Shown: positions 7,242-15,224, counted from the stretch's first letter. The stretch: DNA of 64,000 bases from an uncultured Alphaproteobacteria bacterium (GCA_947646585.1 CANSHD010000001.1:377210-441209), one strand, 5' to 3'. Numbers and translations: made by a program. The notes: generated by a model from the sequence alone, not told the origin.

Positions 7242-7862
7242 ATGGAAAAGATAAAGGAAAAAATTGTCCGCGTAAAAGAGTGGGCCGGGACCCCGCGCGC
7301 GAAAAAAAGAATCTATGTTGCGCTGGTTGTGGCGCTGGTCGGATGGGTGCTGTTTCGTTTTATCGTAATCGGCATTCAGCACCGCCTGCAGGTCTATAAC
7401 CCCGCGCGTGCCGCAATAACGGACGGCGTTCCGGTGTCCGTTTTGGAAATGAAGCGTGCGCCTGGTGTCGTTTTGGAACCGTTGACGGTAAAGAACAACC
7501 GTGCATACGTGTCCGGCGCGCGTGCGGCGCTGCTGCGTGCGGGGATGAAGGTCGGCGACGGTGAAATTGTTTCTGTCGCGTCGAACATCGACCTGGATAC
7601 GGGTATGCATGTCGTACGTACGCGCGGCGTGGCCGACGGACTGCAGTTTGCTGAGTTTCGCGCTGACGGATATTTTATCCCGGTGCACGCGATATCGGCG
7701 GGCGACGTGTTTGTCGTACGTGACGGCATGGCGCATCGCACGCCCGTTACAGTCGGCCGCCAGGACCGTGACACCGCGTATATCACTGCGGGGCTGACCG
7801 ACGGCGACATGGTTATCGTATCGCGCGTGGCCGACGGCGACAAAGTCAGCATAAAGAAATAA
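7242..7862 (+). CDS. Reduced periplasmic adaptor (RND membrane-fusion-like) protein
   Basis: The product has about 206 residues, where adaptors of RND pumps usually have 350-400. The N-terminus is basic, then a single membrane segment (YVALVVALVGWVLFRFIVI) anchors it to the inner membrane. The remaining part matches only the end of an adaptor: a beta-barrel-like segment (IVSVASNIDLDTGMHVVRT, then AEFRADGYFIPVHAI) and a membrane-proximal-like tail (VTVGRQDRDTAYITAGLTDGDMVIV). No lipoyl/hairpin region is visible, so the part that normally docks with TolC is missing. I chose ATG 7242; the track's GTG 7233 overlaps the tolC stop. It lies between the TolC and RND genes, which supports the assignment. 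Confidence 0.75.
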   Translation: MEKIKEKIVRVKEWAGTPRAKKRIYVALVVALVGWVLFRFIVIGIQHRLQVYNPARAAITDGVPVSVLEMKRAPGVVLEPLTVKNNRAYVSGARAALLRAGMKVGDGEIVSVASNIDLDTGMHVVRTRGVADGLQFAEFRADGYFIPVHAISAGDVFVVRDGMAHRTPVTVGRQDRDTAYITAGLTDGDMVIVSRVADGDKVSIKK

Positions 7863-7890
7863 AAATCGAAAGAGATAGGAGAAATACGCA

Positions 7891-10800
7891 ATGCTAAACT
7901 TTTTCGTAAAACGACCGATTACGACATTGATGTTTGTTTTGTTCTGGGTCGTTTTGGGACTGGTATCGTTCCCAAAGATGAACATAGAGCGCACACCGTC
8001 GCTGGATTTCCCGATGGTTACGGCGACGTTTGTATATCCCGGTGCCGAGCCTGCGGAAATAGAATCCCAGGTTATTAAAAAGGCCGAAGACGCCATCGCC
8101 GAGGTTGCAAGTTTGAAAAAATTGACCTCGCGCGCGTTTGAAAACGGCGGCTATGTAATGGCCGAATTCAATCTGGGCGTGAATGTTAACGACAAGGCGG
8201 CCGAGGTTAAGACAAAAATCGACGGTCTGGCGTCCGAATTCCCGGATGCGTTAAAGCAGCCCGTTGTTGAAAAGTTGAACCCGTTGCAGGAATCCGTGGT
8301 TGACGTTGTTCTGCGCGGTGCGTCCGCACGTGATTTGGAGGAATATGTCGATAACATTCTGTCCAACAAAATCACGGCGATACCGGGCGTTGCCAGCGTT
8401 GATATTTTCGGTGGCCGCGAGCGCGCGGTCCGCATCGCGATGGACCCGGACCAGATGGCGGCGCGCGGCGTCACGATTGTTGACGTTGTAACCGCGCTGG
8501 GGAACAAGAACTTGAATGTTCCGGGCGGTAAAATCGAATCCGTCGGCAGTTCGTCCAACGTTCGCTTTATCGGTGAATTCGCATCCGTTGCGGAAATTGA
8601 AAACCTGCAGATTGTAAACGCCGAGGGCCAGCGTTTCAAAGTATCCGACATTGCGTCCGTCACCGACGATGCGCGCGATGCGGAAACGGGCGCGCGTTAT
8701 AACGGCGAAGACGTCGTTGTCGCGTCCGTTGTAAAATCGGACGACGGTAACGCCATCAAGATTTCAAAGGCGTTGCGCCAGCGCCTGCCGGATTTGACGG
8801 CCGACATGCAGCGGCGTTTCCCCGGCGCGGAAATGAAAATCATATCGGATTCATCGACGTCTGTTCTGGACGAAACGTACAGCACGATATGGGGCATTGT
8901 CCTGGGTATTATATTCACGGTTCTGGTATTGCTGGCGTTCACGGGAAACTGGCGCTCGACCATTATCGCGGGTGTCGTGATTCCGGCGTCGTTGATTGCG
9001 GGATTCTTCTTTATGGATGCGTCCGGATTTACAATCAACTCTATGACATTACTGGCGTACTCGTCCGCACTGGGGACGTTGGTGTCGAACGCGATTATTT
9101 TGATTGAATCCGCACTGGGTGAAATGCGCAACGGCAAGCACCCGGATGCGGCCGCGGTCGACGGTACGAAAAAAGTTGCGGTTTCTGTTTTGGCGGGTGT
9201 CGGAACAAACGTCGTCGTGTTCTTGCCGCTGGCGTTTATGGGCGGTATCGCGGGCCAGTTCATGTCCCAGTTCGGTATGACGGTTGTGTATTTGACGCTG
9301 CTGTCTTTGCTGTTCTCGTTCACGTTGGCGCCAATGATGATTGCCCAGTTCCTGCGCTTAACCGCGCCAAAGGACAAAAAGTCGCGCGCACTGGAAAAAG
9401 ACATTCCGGAAAAGACGCCGCTGCGCATGTGGTTTGATTATCAGTTCCGTCACCCCGGTCGCGTTGTCGGCATGGCGTTTGCGGTGTTGATTGCGTGCGC
9501 AATGATGATGAAATTCGTCGGAAACGAATTTGCGCCGTCAACCGATACGAACGAAATAACCATCACGGCCCGTGCGCCGATGGGTGCGACGTATGAAAAA
9601 TCGGTCGAGATATCACGCCAGATAGAAGAGGCGCTGAAAGATTTCCCCGATGTTGTCGCGACAACCGCAAAAATCGGTGAAAACGGTCTGCAGAATATCA
9701 CGGTAAAGGTTGACCTGCGTGATTTGGGTCATCCGCGCAAGAAGTCGGACAAGGCCCTGGCGCGTGAAATGATGCCGGTCCTGGCTCAGATTCCGGACGC
9801 TGAAATTCAGATTATGGCGGGCAAGGGCATGTCGTCATCTGTGACATCCGACATGGTGCTGAACATATACGGCGAAGACGACGCGGTTCGCGGCGAATAT
9901 GCGGCGCGTATCCTGGCGGCGACAAACGCCCTGCCAGAGGTGTCCAGCGCCGTCCTGGCCCAGCAGACGCCGAACAATGAAATCCGCTTTGTCCCCAACC
10001 AGGACAAGATGAATTTCTGGGGTGTTCAGAATTCGTACGCGGGTGCGTCACTGCGTGCGGCGCTGTATGGAAACGACGATTACAAGTACAAGGAAAAGGG
10101 CGAGGAATATCCGATTATTCTGGAATTCGCGCGTCCGTTCAAAAACGCGTCGCTGTTTGACAACGTGTATGTAAACTCTCAAAAGGGTATGGTTGCGCTG
10201 TCGCAACTGGGTGAGGTTCAGACTGTTCCGGCAACCTCTGAAATCCGCAGACTCGACAAAAGCCGTATTACCGAAATCGACATAAATATCGGTAAATCAA
10301 CCATGGGCCCGGTTCAGCAAAAGATACAGGCCGCCATTGACGACATGGAATGGCAGCCCGGCTATTACGCCCAGTTTGGCGGCATGTCCGAAACCCAGGA
10401 CGAAACCGCCGGCGAAATCGGCCAGGCGTTTATGCTGGCGACGATATTGACGTTCATGCTGCTGGCGGCGATTTTGAACTCGTTGACACATCCGTTCACA
10501 ATCGCAACGTCAATCATCACATCGTTTGCGGGCGTGTTCATCATGATGTTCCTGTCGGGTGCGACAATGAACGTCGGCGCGATGATGGCGTTCGTTATGT
10601 TGGTGGGTCTGGTGGTTAACAACAACATTCTGGTACTGGAACCGACGATAAAGCGCATATCCGAAGGTGCGGTCGCGCGCGTCGCCCTGTGGACGGAATT
10701 GACGGATAAAAAGAACATGGTCTTGATGACGTCAATCGCCGTTATCACGGGTATGCTGCCCCAGCTGTGGTCAACCGACGGAACCAAGGTCGCGATGGCC

Positions 10801-10932
10801 GCGGTTATGATTGGCGGTATGCTGGCGTCGCTGATTTGGACGTTCACATTAACCCCGGCACTGTTCTTTATGTTGGAACGTACGCGTATCCGCATAAAGT
10901 TGATGCTGAAAAAGCGTAAGCGTAAAAAGTAA
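7891..10932 (+). CDS. RND-family efflux transporter permease with altered proton-relay residues
   Basis: The product has 1013 residues, the normal length for a hydrophobe/amphiphile RND pump (AcrB class). The start (MLNFFVKRPITTLMFVLFWV), the two large periplasmic loops and twelve membrane segments are intact, and the pore-domain pattern YPGAEPAEIESQV is present. In TM4, where these pumps normally have LVDDAIV or LVDNAIV, this one reads LVSNAII, so both acidic proton-relay positions are non-acidic. In TM10 the usual lysine position reads VVNNNIL. Transport may therefore be coupled differently, or the protein may be impaired. It is the last gene of the MarR operon, has ribosome site GATAGGAGA, and is followed by a terminator. 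Confidence 0.92.
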   Translation: MLNFFVKRPITTLMFVLFWVVLGLVSFPKMNIERTPSLDFPMVTATFVYPGAEPAEIESQVIKKAEDAIAEVASLKKLTSRAFENGGYVMAEFNLGVNVNDKAAEVKTKIDGLASEFPDALKQPVVEKLNPLQESVVDVVLRGASARDLEEYVDNILSNKITAIPGVASVDIFGGRERAVRIAMDPDQMAARGVTIVDVVTALGNKNLNVPGGKIESVGSSSNVRFIGEFASVAEIENLQIVNAEGQRFKVSDIASVTDDARDAETGARYNGEDVVVASVVKSDDGNAIKISKALRQRLPDLTADMQRRFPGAEMKIISDSSTSVLDETYSTIWGIVLGIIFTVLVLLAFTGNWRSTIIAGVVIPASLIAGFFFMDASGFTINSMTLLAYSSALGTLVSNAIILIESALGEMRNGKHPDAAAVDGTKKVAVSVLAGVGTNVVVFLPLAFMGGIAGQFMSQFGMTVVYLTLLSLLFSFTLAPMMIAQFLRLTAPKDKKSRALEKDIPEKTPLRMWFDYQFRHPGRVVGMAFAVLIACAMMMKFVGNEFAPSTDTNEITITARAPMGATYEKSVEISRQIEEALKDFPDVVATTAKIGENGLQNITVKVDLRDLGHPRKKSDKALAREMMPVLAQIPDAEIQIMAGKGMSSSVTSDMVLNIYGEDDAVRGEYAARILAATNALPEVSSAVLAQQTPNNEIRFVPNQDKMNFWGVQNSYAGASLRAALYGNDDYKYKEKGEEYPIILEFARPFKNASLFDNVYVNSQKGMVALSQLGEVQTVPATSEIRRLDKSRITEIDINIGKSTMGPVQQKIQAAIDDMEWQPGYYAQFGGMSETQDETAGEIGQAFMLATILTFMLLAAILNSLTHPFTIATSIITSFAGVFIMMFLSGATMNVGAMMAFVMLVGLVVNNNILVLEPTIKRISEGAVARVALWTELTDKKNMVLMTSIAVITGMLPQLWSTDGTKVAMAAVMIGGMLASLIWTFTLTPALFFMLERTRIRIKLMLKKRKRKK

Positions 10933-10958
10933 AAAAACGGGGCGTCGGCCCCGTTTTT
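10931..10958. terminator. Bidirectional terminator between the RND gene and the Cys-rich gene
   Basis: ACGGGGC and GCCCCGT form a 7-bp stem with a GTCG loop, with A-runs before and T-runs after. It can end both convergent transcripts; the minus-strand gene's stop codon lies at its edge. Confidence 0.8.
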
Positions 10959-11421
10959 AATTACTGTAATGACAGTCGGCGGTGTATTCCCATTTGCCGG
11001 TTGTGTCCGTGTCGCCCGTTCCGGCCGGCACGTAACAGTCCGTAATGACGGTTGATGCCGCCGCCGATGTCCCGGGTTCCGGACAAAGTGTGCACAGCCC
11101 GCGTTTGCCGTATGTTCCCGCCGCGCATTCGTCCGGCAAAACAATCAAAGATTGCACGCATTCGCCATAACTGGCATCCAGTACTTTGGCATTGGGGCCG
11201 CACGGACTATACGGGCCATTCATTACCAGCGTGCGGGACGAGTCGCTGCATCTTCCGCAGTTTGTAAAGTATCGTGTCCGCCCGTTATACGTGCATTCTA
11301 AGTCTTCGCAATTGTAGTAAAGGTTGCCCATGCAACATCCTAGACCGACAGGTGTAAGCGCCGCATGTCCGGCTGTTGGCGCCAGCCAGATTGCCATCAA
11401 TGCGATTACCAATTTTTTCAT
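10957..11421 (-). CDS. Cys-rich secreted protein, paralogue of the 59652 protein
   Basis: The product has about 154 residues. I take ATG 11421, which has GGAGG 6 nt upstream; the track's longer start covers the leader RNA. A signal peptide (KKLVIALMAIWLAPTAGHA) is followed by a mature part with many cysteines in CxxC-like spacing (NCEDLEC, NCGRC, GLCTLCP). The C-terminus reads DCYVPAGTGDTDTTGKWEYT then CHYSN. It matches the end of the 59652 protein (CYVTSGSDTTGSYTYKSPCY), so both belong to one family of small, probably disulfide-rich exported proteins. The function is unknown to me. Expression is probably controlled by the structured leader at 11422-11640. Confidence 0.85.
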   Translation of the reverse strand: MKKLVIALMAIWLAPTAGHAALTPVGLGCCMGNLYYNCEDLECTYNGRTRYFTNCGRCSDSSRTLVMNGPYSPCGPNAKVLDASYGECVQSLIVLPDECAAGTYGKRGLCTLCPEPGTSAAASTVITDCYVPAGTGDTDTTGKWEYTADCHYSN

Positions 11422-11640
11422 GTCTAACCTCCTTTTTTCACGCATGAAAAAACCGCTGAATATATCAAGCGGTTGGAGGTTAGCGACTACTGTATAAATA
11501 GTGGTGGTATTCTTGTATATTCCCACGCCCTCCAACCCAGTGGCTGGAGATGCAAAACAATCGCACCGCGTTACGCCGCGCATGCATTTGCGTATACATC
11601 AGGTCGCTAAACCCCGTCATCGGAACCCCCGATGACAAAA
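11422..11640 (-). promoter_or_regulatory. Structured RNA leader, copy A (candidate riboswitch-like element)
   Basis: This leader is homologous to the leaders at 46493 and 57500. Minus-strand order: hairpin GTCATCGG/CCGATGAC (11636-11616); TTAGCGAC (11610-11603), pairing with GTCGCTAA (11487-11480); inside this, GGTTGGAGG (11537-11529) and small hairpins GTGG/CCAC and CTAT/GTAG; then CCTCCAACC (11479-11471), complementary to GGTTGGAGG; then a terminator hairpin ACCGCT/AGCGGT with a U-tract (11473-11446). CTAACCTCC (11483-11475) is also perfectly complementary over 9 nt to the ribosome-site segment GGAGGTTAG (11432-11424). Attenuation and translational masking are both possible. The ligand or signal is unknown. 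Confidence 0.8.
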
Positions 11641-11660
11641 TTATGATATCAATATAAAAT

Positions 11661-11689
11661 TTGCGGTGCAAGCAAAAGGTTGTTATAAT
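11661..11689 (+). promoter_or_regulatory. Promoter of the HAD phosphatase gene
   Basis: TTGCGG (11661-11666) and TATAAT (11684-11689) are separated by exactly 17 bp. Confidence 0.75.
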
Positions 11690-11719
11690 GCCGCCGTTAC
11701 AAATATTAAAAGGTTTGTT

Positions 11720-12325
11720 ATGTTAGTAAAAAAAGACATTGTTGTATTTGATTTTGACGGAACGCTGTCGGCGCGCGACTGTAATGTGGAGTTTGCAAAA
11801 TATTGCTTTCGCCATTCTGCGCGCCCGTGGCTGTTTCTGCCGTTGATGGCGGTGTGCGGCGTCGTGCGCTGGGTGAATCCCGACGGTGTTTGGTGGCGTG
11901 AAAAAATCCGCTGCTTTATGACGCCGGAAATGGTTAAAAAATTTGCCCCGGATTTTATCCGCGTGCACAAAAAGGAACGCTTTGGCTGGTCCAAGGAACA
12001 GGTCGCCGCCGAACGCGCCGCCGGTCGCACGGTTGTCCTGATATCCGCGGCGCCGGATTATCTGTTGCAGCCGTTGGTGCGCGACATCACGTTTGATGCG
12101 GTCATGTGCTCCCAGATGGAACCGTCGCGTCCGTGGAAATATAAATTTTTATGCTGGGGTAAGAACAAGGTCTGCGCACTGGACGACTGGGCGAAATCAA
12201 AAAAATATATCCCCCGCGTCGTACGCAGTTATTCCGACAGCCGCTCCGACATGCCGATGATGGAAATCGCGGCCGAGCGCGTATGGGTTGACCGTAAAAC
12301 GGGTTTGAGAAAAGCCTCCTGCTGA
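11720..12325 (+). CDS. HAD-IB family phosphatase (SerB-like)
   Basis: The product has 201 residues from ATG 11720; the track's earlier start lies in the promoter. Motif I DFDGTLSARD carries the nucleophile and acid aspartates. Motif II is LISAAPDYL (Ser/Thr site). Motif III is YSDSRSDMPMME, with the acidic pair that binds magnesium. A helical cap insertion with FLPLMAVCGVVRWV is hydrophobic. It hydrolyses a phosphomonoester; the HAD-IB group includes phosphoserine phosphatase and lipid-related phosphatases, so the substrate is open. The stop codon overlaps the -35 box of the next gene. Confidence 0.88.
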   Translation: MLVKKDIVVFDFDGTLSARDCNVEFAKYCFRHSARPWLFLPLMAVCGVVRWVNPDGVWWREKIRCFMTPEMVKKFAPDFIRVHKKERFGWSKEQVAAERAAGRTVVLISAAPDYLLQPLVRDITFDAVMCSQMEPSRPWKYKFLCWGKNKVCALDDWAKSKKYIPRVVRSYSDSRSDMPMMEIAAERVWVDRKTGLRKASC

Positions 12326-12350
12326 CACGTTTGGCGCGTCGCGCTATAGT
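12322..12350 (+). promoter_or_regulatory. Promoter of the 12357 ORF, predicted to give a leaderless mRNA
   Basis: CTGACA (12322-12327) and TATAGT (12345-12350) have a 17-bp spacer. Only six bases (GTGGGC) separate the -10 from ATG 12357, so transcription would start at the start codon itself. Confidence 0.65.
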
Positions 12351-12356
12351 GTGGGC

Positions 12357-12620
12357 ATGGCAATATCGTTGATAGATACGTTGTTTGATTTGGTCAGTGC
12401 GGCCAGTGGCGCCCTGGTTGGTGCGATTGTGACAGGATTGTTCAATCGCAATCGTCGGCGCCAACTGACCGACCAGGTTGTTTTAGGCCGCCAGGAACTG
12501 GAAAAGGTAAAGCTGGATAACGAACGCCTGCTGGGCATAATCCGTGACCGCGAAGAAACCATCATGAAAATGGAAATGCAGATTCTGGGCCAGCGTCCCA
12601 CAAAAAAACGGCGGAAATAA
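12357..12620 (+). CDS. Small membrane protein with coiled-coil tail
   Basis: The product has 87 residues from ATG 12357. The track uses GTG 12351, but the promoter places the transcript start at the ATG. One N-terminal membrane segment (LVSAASGALVGAIVTGLF) is followed by a basic patch (NRNRRRQ). A predicted coiled coil (LGRQELEKVKLDNERLLGII, REETIMKMEMQI) leads to a basic tail (KKRRK). I recognise no family; it could be a small membrane-tethered scaffold. It has its own promoter and terminator, so it is a separate unit. Confidence 0.65.
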   Translation: MAISLIDTLFDLVSAASGALVGAIVTGLFNRNRRRQLTDQVVLGRQELEKVKLDNERLLGIIRDREETIMKMEMQILGQRPTKKRRK

Positions 12621-12638
12621 CCCGCCGTTTGTTATTTT
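12608..12638 (+). terminator. Terminator after the 12357 ORF
   Basis: ACGGCGG and CCGCCGT form a 7-bp stem, followed by TTGTTATTTT. Confidence 0.75.
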
Positions 12639-12649
12639 ATGCGGTTTGC

Positions 12650-12677
12650 TTGAAAAGCTGTGTTTTTATTATATAAT
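12650..12677 (+). promoter_or_regulatory. Promoter of rmuC-def-fmt operon
   Basis: TTGAAA (12650-12655) and TATAAT (12672-12677) have a 16-bp spacer. ATG 12699 follows with ribosome site AAGGA. Confidence 0.7.
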
Positions 12678-12698
12678 GCCTTTACAAGGACTTTGTAT

Positions 12699-13919
12699 AT
12701 GGATTATGTAAGTTTAATTATTGGATTGTTTATTGGCGGTTTACTGGGATATTTATTGCATCCTCGTGATAATTCCGATGCGGTAAACGTTGCACGTTTA
12801 GATGCTTTATTAAAGCAGCAGAAACAGGATATAGAGGCCTTGCGGGCCAAGAATGAGCTCTTGGTTGCCGAGGCCGCGGCCAAACAGCGGGAAATAGAAA
12901 CGCTGACGAATGTTCGTGAAAAAATGCTGAACGACTTCAAAGCCATTTCGGTTGAGCTAATTGAACAGCAAAAAGAATCTGTTGTAGGTACACAGAAAAC
13001 AGTTTTGGCACCGGTTCAACAGGAAATGAAAGATTTGAAAGAAGGCTTTGATAAACGCGTTCAGGAAATGTTGAAAAATTCTATTGAAAATAAAACGAGT
13101 ATTGATGAACAAATAAAGAACATGCTCGATAAAAGTGATAATCTTCAAAAAGAGGCCAGCAATTTAGCCAATGCCTTAAAGAATAAGAAAACACAGGGCT
13201 GCTGGGGAGAAACTTATTTGGAAAATGTTTTGCAGATGCTGGGATTTGTTGAAAATGTAGATTATACCAAGGAAGAATTTTTCCACAGTGAAAATGGCGA
13301 TATTCGTCCGGATTTTATCGTGAATCTGCCTAATAATAAGCGAATAATAATTGATTCTAAGGTGTCGCTGGAGAGCTATCTGAATTACGAAAATGCCGAT
13401 ACGGATGCAGACCGCGAACGCTATGCGGAAGAATTTATACGTGCAACCGAAAGTCATATAAATAAACTTGGGGCCAAAGATTATCAAAAGAAGGTCAAAG
13501 ATTCCGGGTTGGATTATGTGTTTATGTTTATGCCGTTGGAATCGGCATATATCCTGGCTATGCGCAGGAAACCGGAACTGTATGCCGGGGCACAGATGAA
13601 AAATGTCGCGCTTATTACGTCATCGTTGTTATTCCCGATATTAAAGACCGTGGATATGTTATTGAAGCTGGATAAGCAGAACAAGAACATCTCGGAAGTA
13701 ATTGAGATGGTGAACAAGCTGTATGAAAAATATGTCGGTTTTACTGAAAATTTCGCATCTGTCGGCAAAGGAATAGCCGGTGCACAAAAGGCGTATGACA
13801 GCGCATTGAAGCAGTTGACCGACGGCAGTGGAAATATATCCGGTTGGTTTGATAAAATAAAAAAGAAAAGTGGGATAACCACAAACAAAAAGATAGCGCT
13901 GGAATATAAAGATGAATAA
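12699..13919 (+). CDS. rmuC: DNA recombination protein RmuC
   Basis: The product has 406 residues from ATG 12699. An N-terminal membrane anchor (YVSLIIGLFIGGLLGYLL) is followed by a long coiled coil (about 30-160). Then comes the PD-(D/E)XK nuclease-like core of RmuC: CWGETYLENVLQ, DIRPDFIVNLPNNKRIIIDS with the Asp/DSK catalytic elements, and VFMFMPLESAYI. RmuC is linked to limiting inversions and to recombination. The gene is visibly richer in A/T and A/T-ending codons than its neighbours, which suggests transfer. The frame overlaps def by 8 nt, so the two are likely co-translated. Confidence 0.93.
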   Translation: MDYVSLIIGLFIGGLLGYLLHPRDNSDAVNVARLDALLKQQKQDIEALRAKNELLVAEAAAKQREIETLTNVREKMLNDFKAISVELIEQQKESVVGTQKTVLAPVQQEMKDLKEGFDKRVQEMLKNSIENKTSIDEQIKNMLDKSDNLQKEASNLANALKNKKTQGCWGETYLENVLQMLGFVENVDYTKEEFFHSENGDIRPDFIVNLPNNKRIIIDSKVSLESYLNYENADTDADRERYAEEFIRATESHINKLGAKDYQKKVKDSGLDYVFMFMPLESAYILAMRRKPELYAGAQMKNVALITSSLLFPILKTVDMLLKLDKQNKNISEVIEMVNKLYEKYVGFTENFASVGKGIAGAQKAYDSALKQLTDGSGNISGWFDKIKKKSGITTNKKIALEYKDE

Positions 13920-14418
13920 GTTGCAAATGAAACTTTGCGGGGATTTGGTACTGCGCCAGAAATGCGACGCGGTTGCCGATATTACGCCCGAATTGCTGGG
14001 GACTTTGGACGAAATGGTGGAAATGATGCGCGCCCAAAACGGAGTCGGCCTGGCCGCGCCCCAGGTTGGCGTGCTGCAGCGCTTTTTGGTTATGATGGAC
14101 CCGGACACGGAAACAGTCTATAAAATGATAAACCCGCGCATTGTGTCGCACAGTGACAAGACTGCAAATATGGAAGAGGGATGCCTATCCGTGTTGGGAC
14201 CGGACAACCTGCCGGTGTTTGCGTATGTAACGCGCCCGGCATCGGTCGTTGTCGAATGGACCGATGAAACAGGCGCGGCGTGCGCCGCGGAAATGAGCGG
14301 CGTTCCCGCCCGCATTGTTCAGCACGAGACAGACCACTTGGACGGGATACTGTTCATCGACCATCTGGCATCGGTTCGCCGTGAAATGGTCATGCGCAAG
14401 GTACGGAAACGGAAATGA
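13912..14418 (+). CDS. def: Peptide deformylase
   Basis: The product has 168 residues, normal for the family. All three deformylase motifs are present: GVGLAAPQVG, EGCLSV (Cys metal ligand) and QHETDHLDG (HExxH metal site, here HETDH). It removes the formyl group from nascent N-termini using a divalent metal. It starts inside the end of rmuC, and its last bases (ATGA) overlap the start of fmt, the enzyme that adds the formyl group. The pairing def-fmt is classic. Confidence 0.96.
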   Translation: MNKLQMKLCGDLVLRQKCDAVADITPELLGTLDEMVEMMRAQNGVGLAAPQVGVLQRFLVMMDPDTETVYKMINPRIVSHSDKTANMEEGCLSVLGPDNLPVFAYVTRPASVVVEWTDETGAACAAEMSGVPARIVQHETDHLDGILFIDHLASVRREMVMRKVRKRK

Positions 14419-15221
14419 AATTGGTTTTAATGGGAACGAACGCGTTCGTCGTTCCAATGTTTGAAAAGATTGCGGATGCCGGCCATGAAATCATGGCCGT
14501 ATTCACGCGCGCGCCGAAACCGGTCGGCCGGAAAAAGGTTTTGACGCCGTCACCCGTGCACGCATGGGCCGATGCGCGCGGCATACCGGTGTTTCACAAT
14601 GTGCGCGAATATGATATGCATCCGGATATGGTTGTTGTCGTGTCGTATGGCGCCATATTGCGCGACAACGTGTTGGACAGCGCGCCGTGCATCAACATTC
14701 ACCCGAGTGACCTGCCGAAATATCGCGGGCCGTCGCCGATACGCACGGCGATTTACAACGGCGACAGTGCGTCCGCCGTATGCCTGATGCAGATAACGGC
14801 GGAATTGGACGCCGGCGATGTCTATATGCGCCACGCCTTTGAAATCGGCGAAAACGATACCAATGAAATGGTTGAGGCGCGCGTTTCGGAAATCGGGGGG
14901 GAAATGCTGGTTGAATATCTGGCGAATCCCGCCGAATTTGCCCCCGTGCCTCAGCATGGAACACCGACGTTCACGCGCAAGTTCACGGGCAGCGATGAAA
15001 TAATAGACTGGGCGCGTTCCCCGCGCGAAATTCATAACCAAATTCGCGCTATTGGTGCGGGACGCACAAAAATAAACGGAATTGACGTCAAGATTTTACA
15101 GACTCGTGTCGTAAACGATAAACTGGAAATATTGCGCCTGCAGCCGGCCGGCAAAAAGCCCATGGATTGGAAGAGCTTTGTAAACGGCCTGCGCGGTGCG
15201 GAAATAAAAATAGGAGAATAA
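14415..15221 (+). CDS. fmt: Methionyl-tRNA formyltransferase
   Basis: The product has 268 residues, somewhat short for a family normally near 310. The N-terminal formyltransferase domain is intact, with catalytic NIHPSDLPKYRGPSPI (Asn-His) and the AELDAGDV segment containing the catalytic Asp. The C-terminal OB-like domain is reduced (IRAIGAGRTKINGIDVKI). It formylates Met-tRNAi with 10-formyl-tetrahydrofolate. Overlapping start with def gives coupled translation. Confidence 0.95.
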   Translation: MKLVLMGTNAFVVPMFEKIADAGHEIMAVFTRAPKPVGRKKVLTPSPVHAWADARGIPVFHNVREYDMHPDMVVVVSYGAILRDNVLDSAPCINIHPSDLPKYRGPSPIRTAIYNGDSASAVCLMQITAELDAGDVYMRHAFEIGENDTNEMVEARVSEIGGEMLVEYLANPAEFAPVPQHGTPTFTRKFTGSDEIIDWARSPREIHNQIRAIGAGRTKINGIDVKILQTRVVNDKLEILRLQPAGKKPMDWKSFVNGLRGAEIKIGE

Positions 15222-15224
15222 AAT

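Noticed and set aside
6912-8096. 394-aa minus-strand ORF across tolC, adaptor and RND genes
   Set aside because: Antisense shadow; it crosses gene boundaries of a clear operon and has no family motifs.
11422-11640. Cobalamin riboswitch because of GCCACTG in leader copy A
   Set aside because: The heptamer is absent from copies B and C, and the other conserved cobalamin-element parts are missing.
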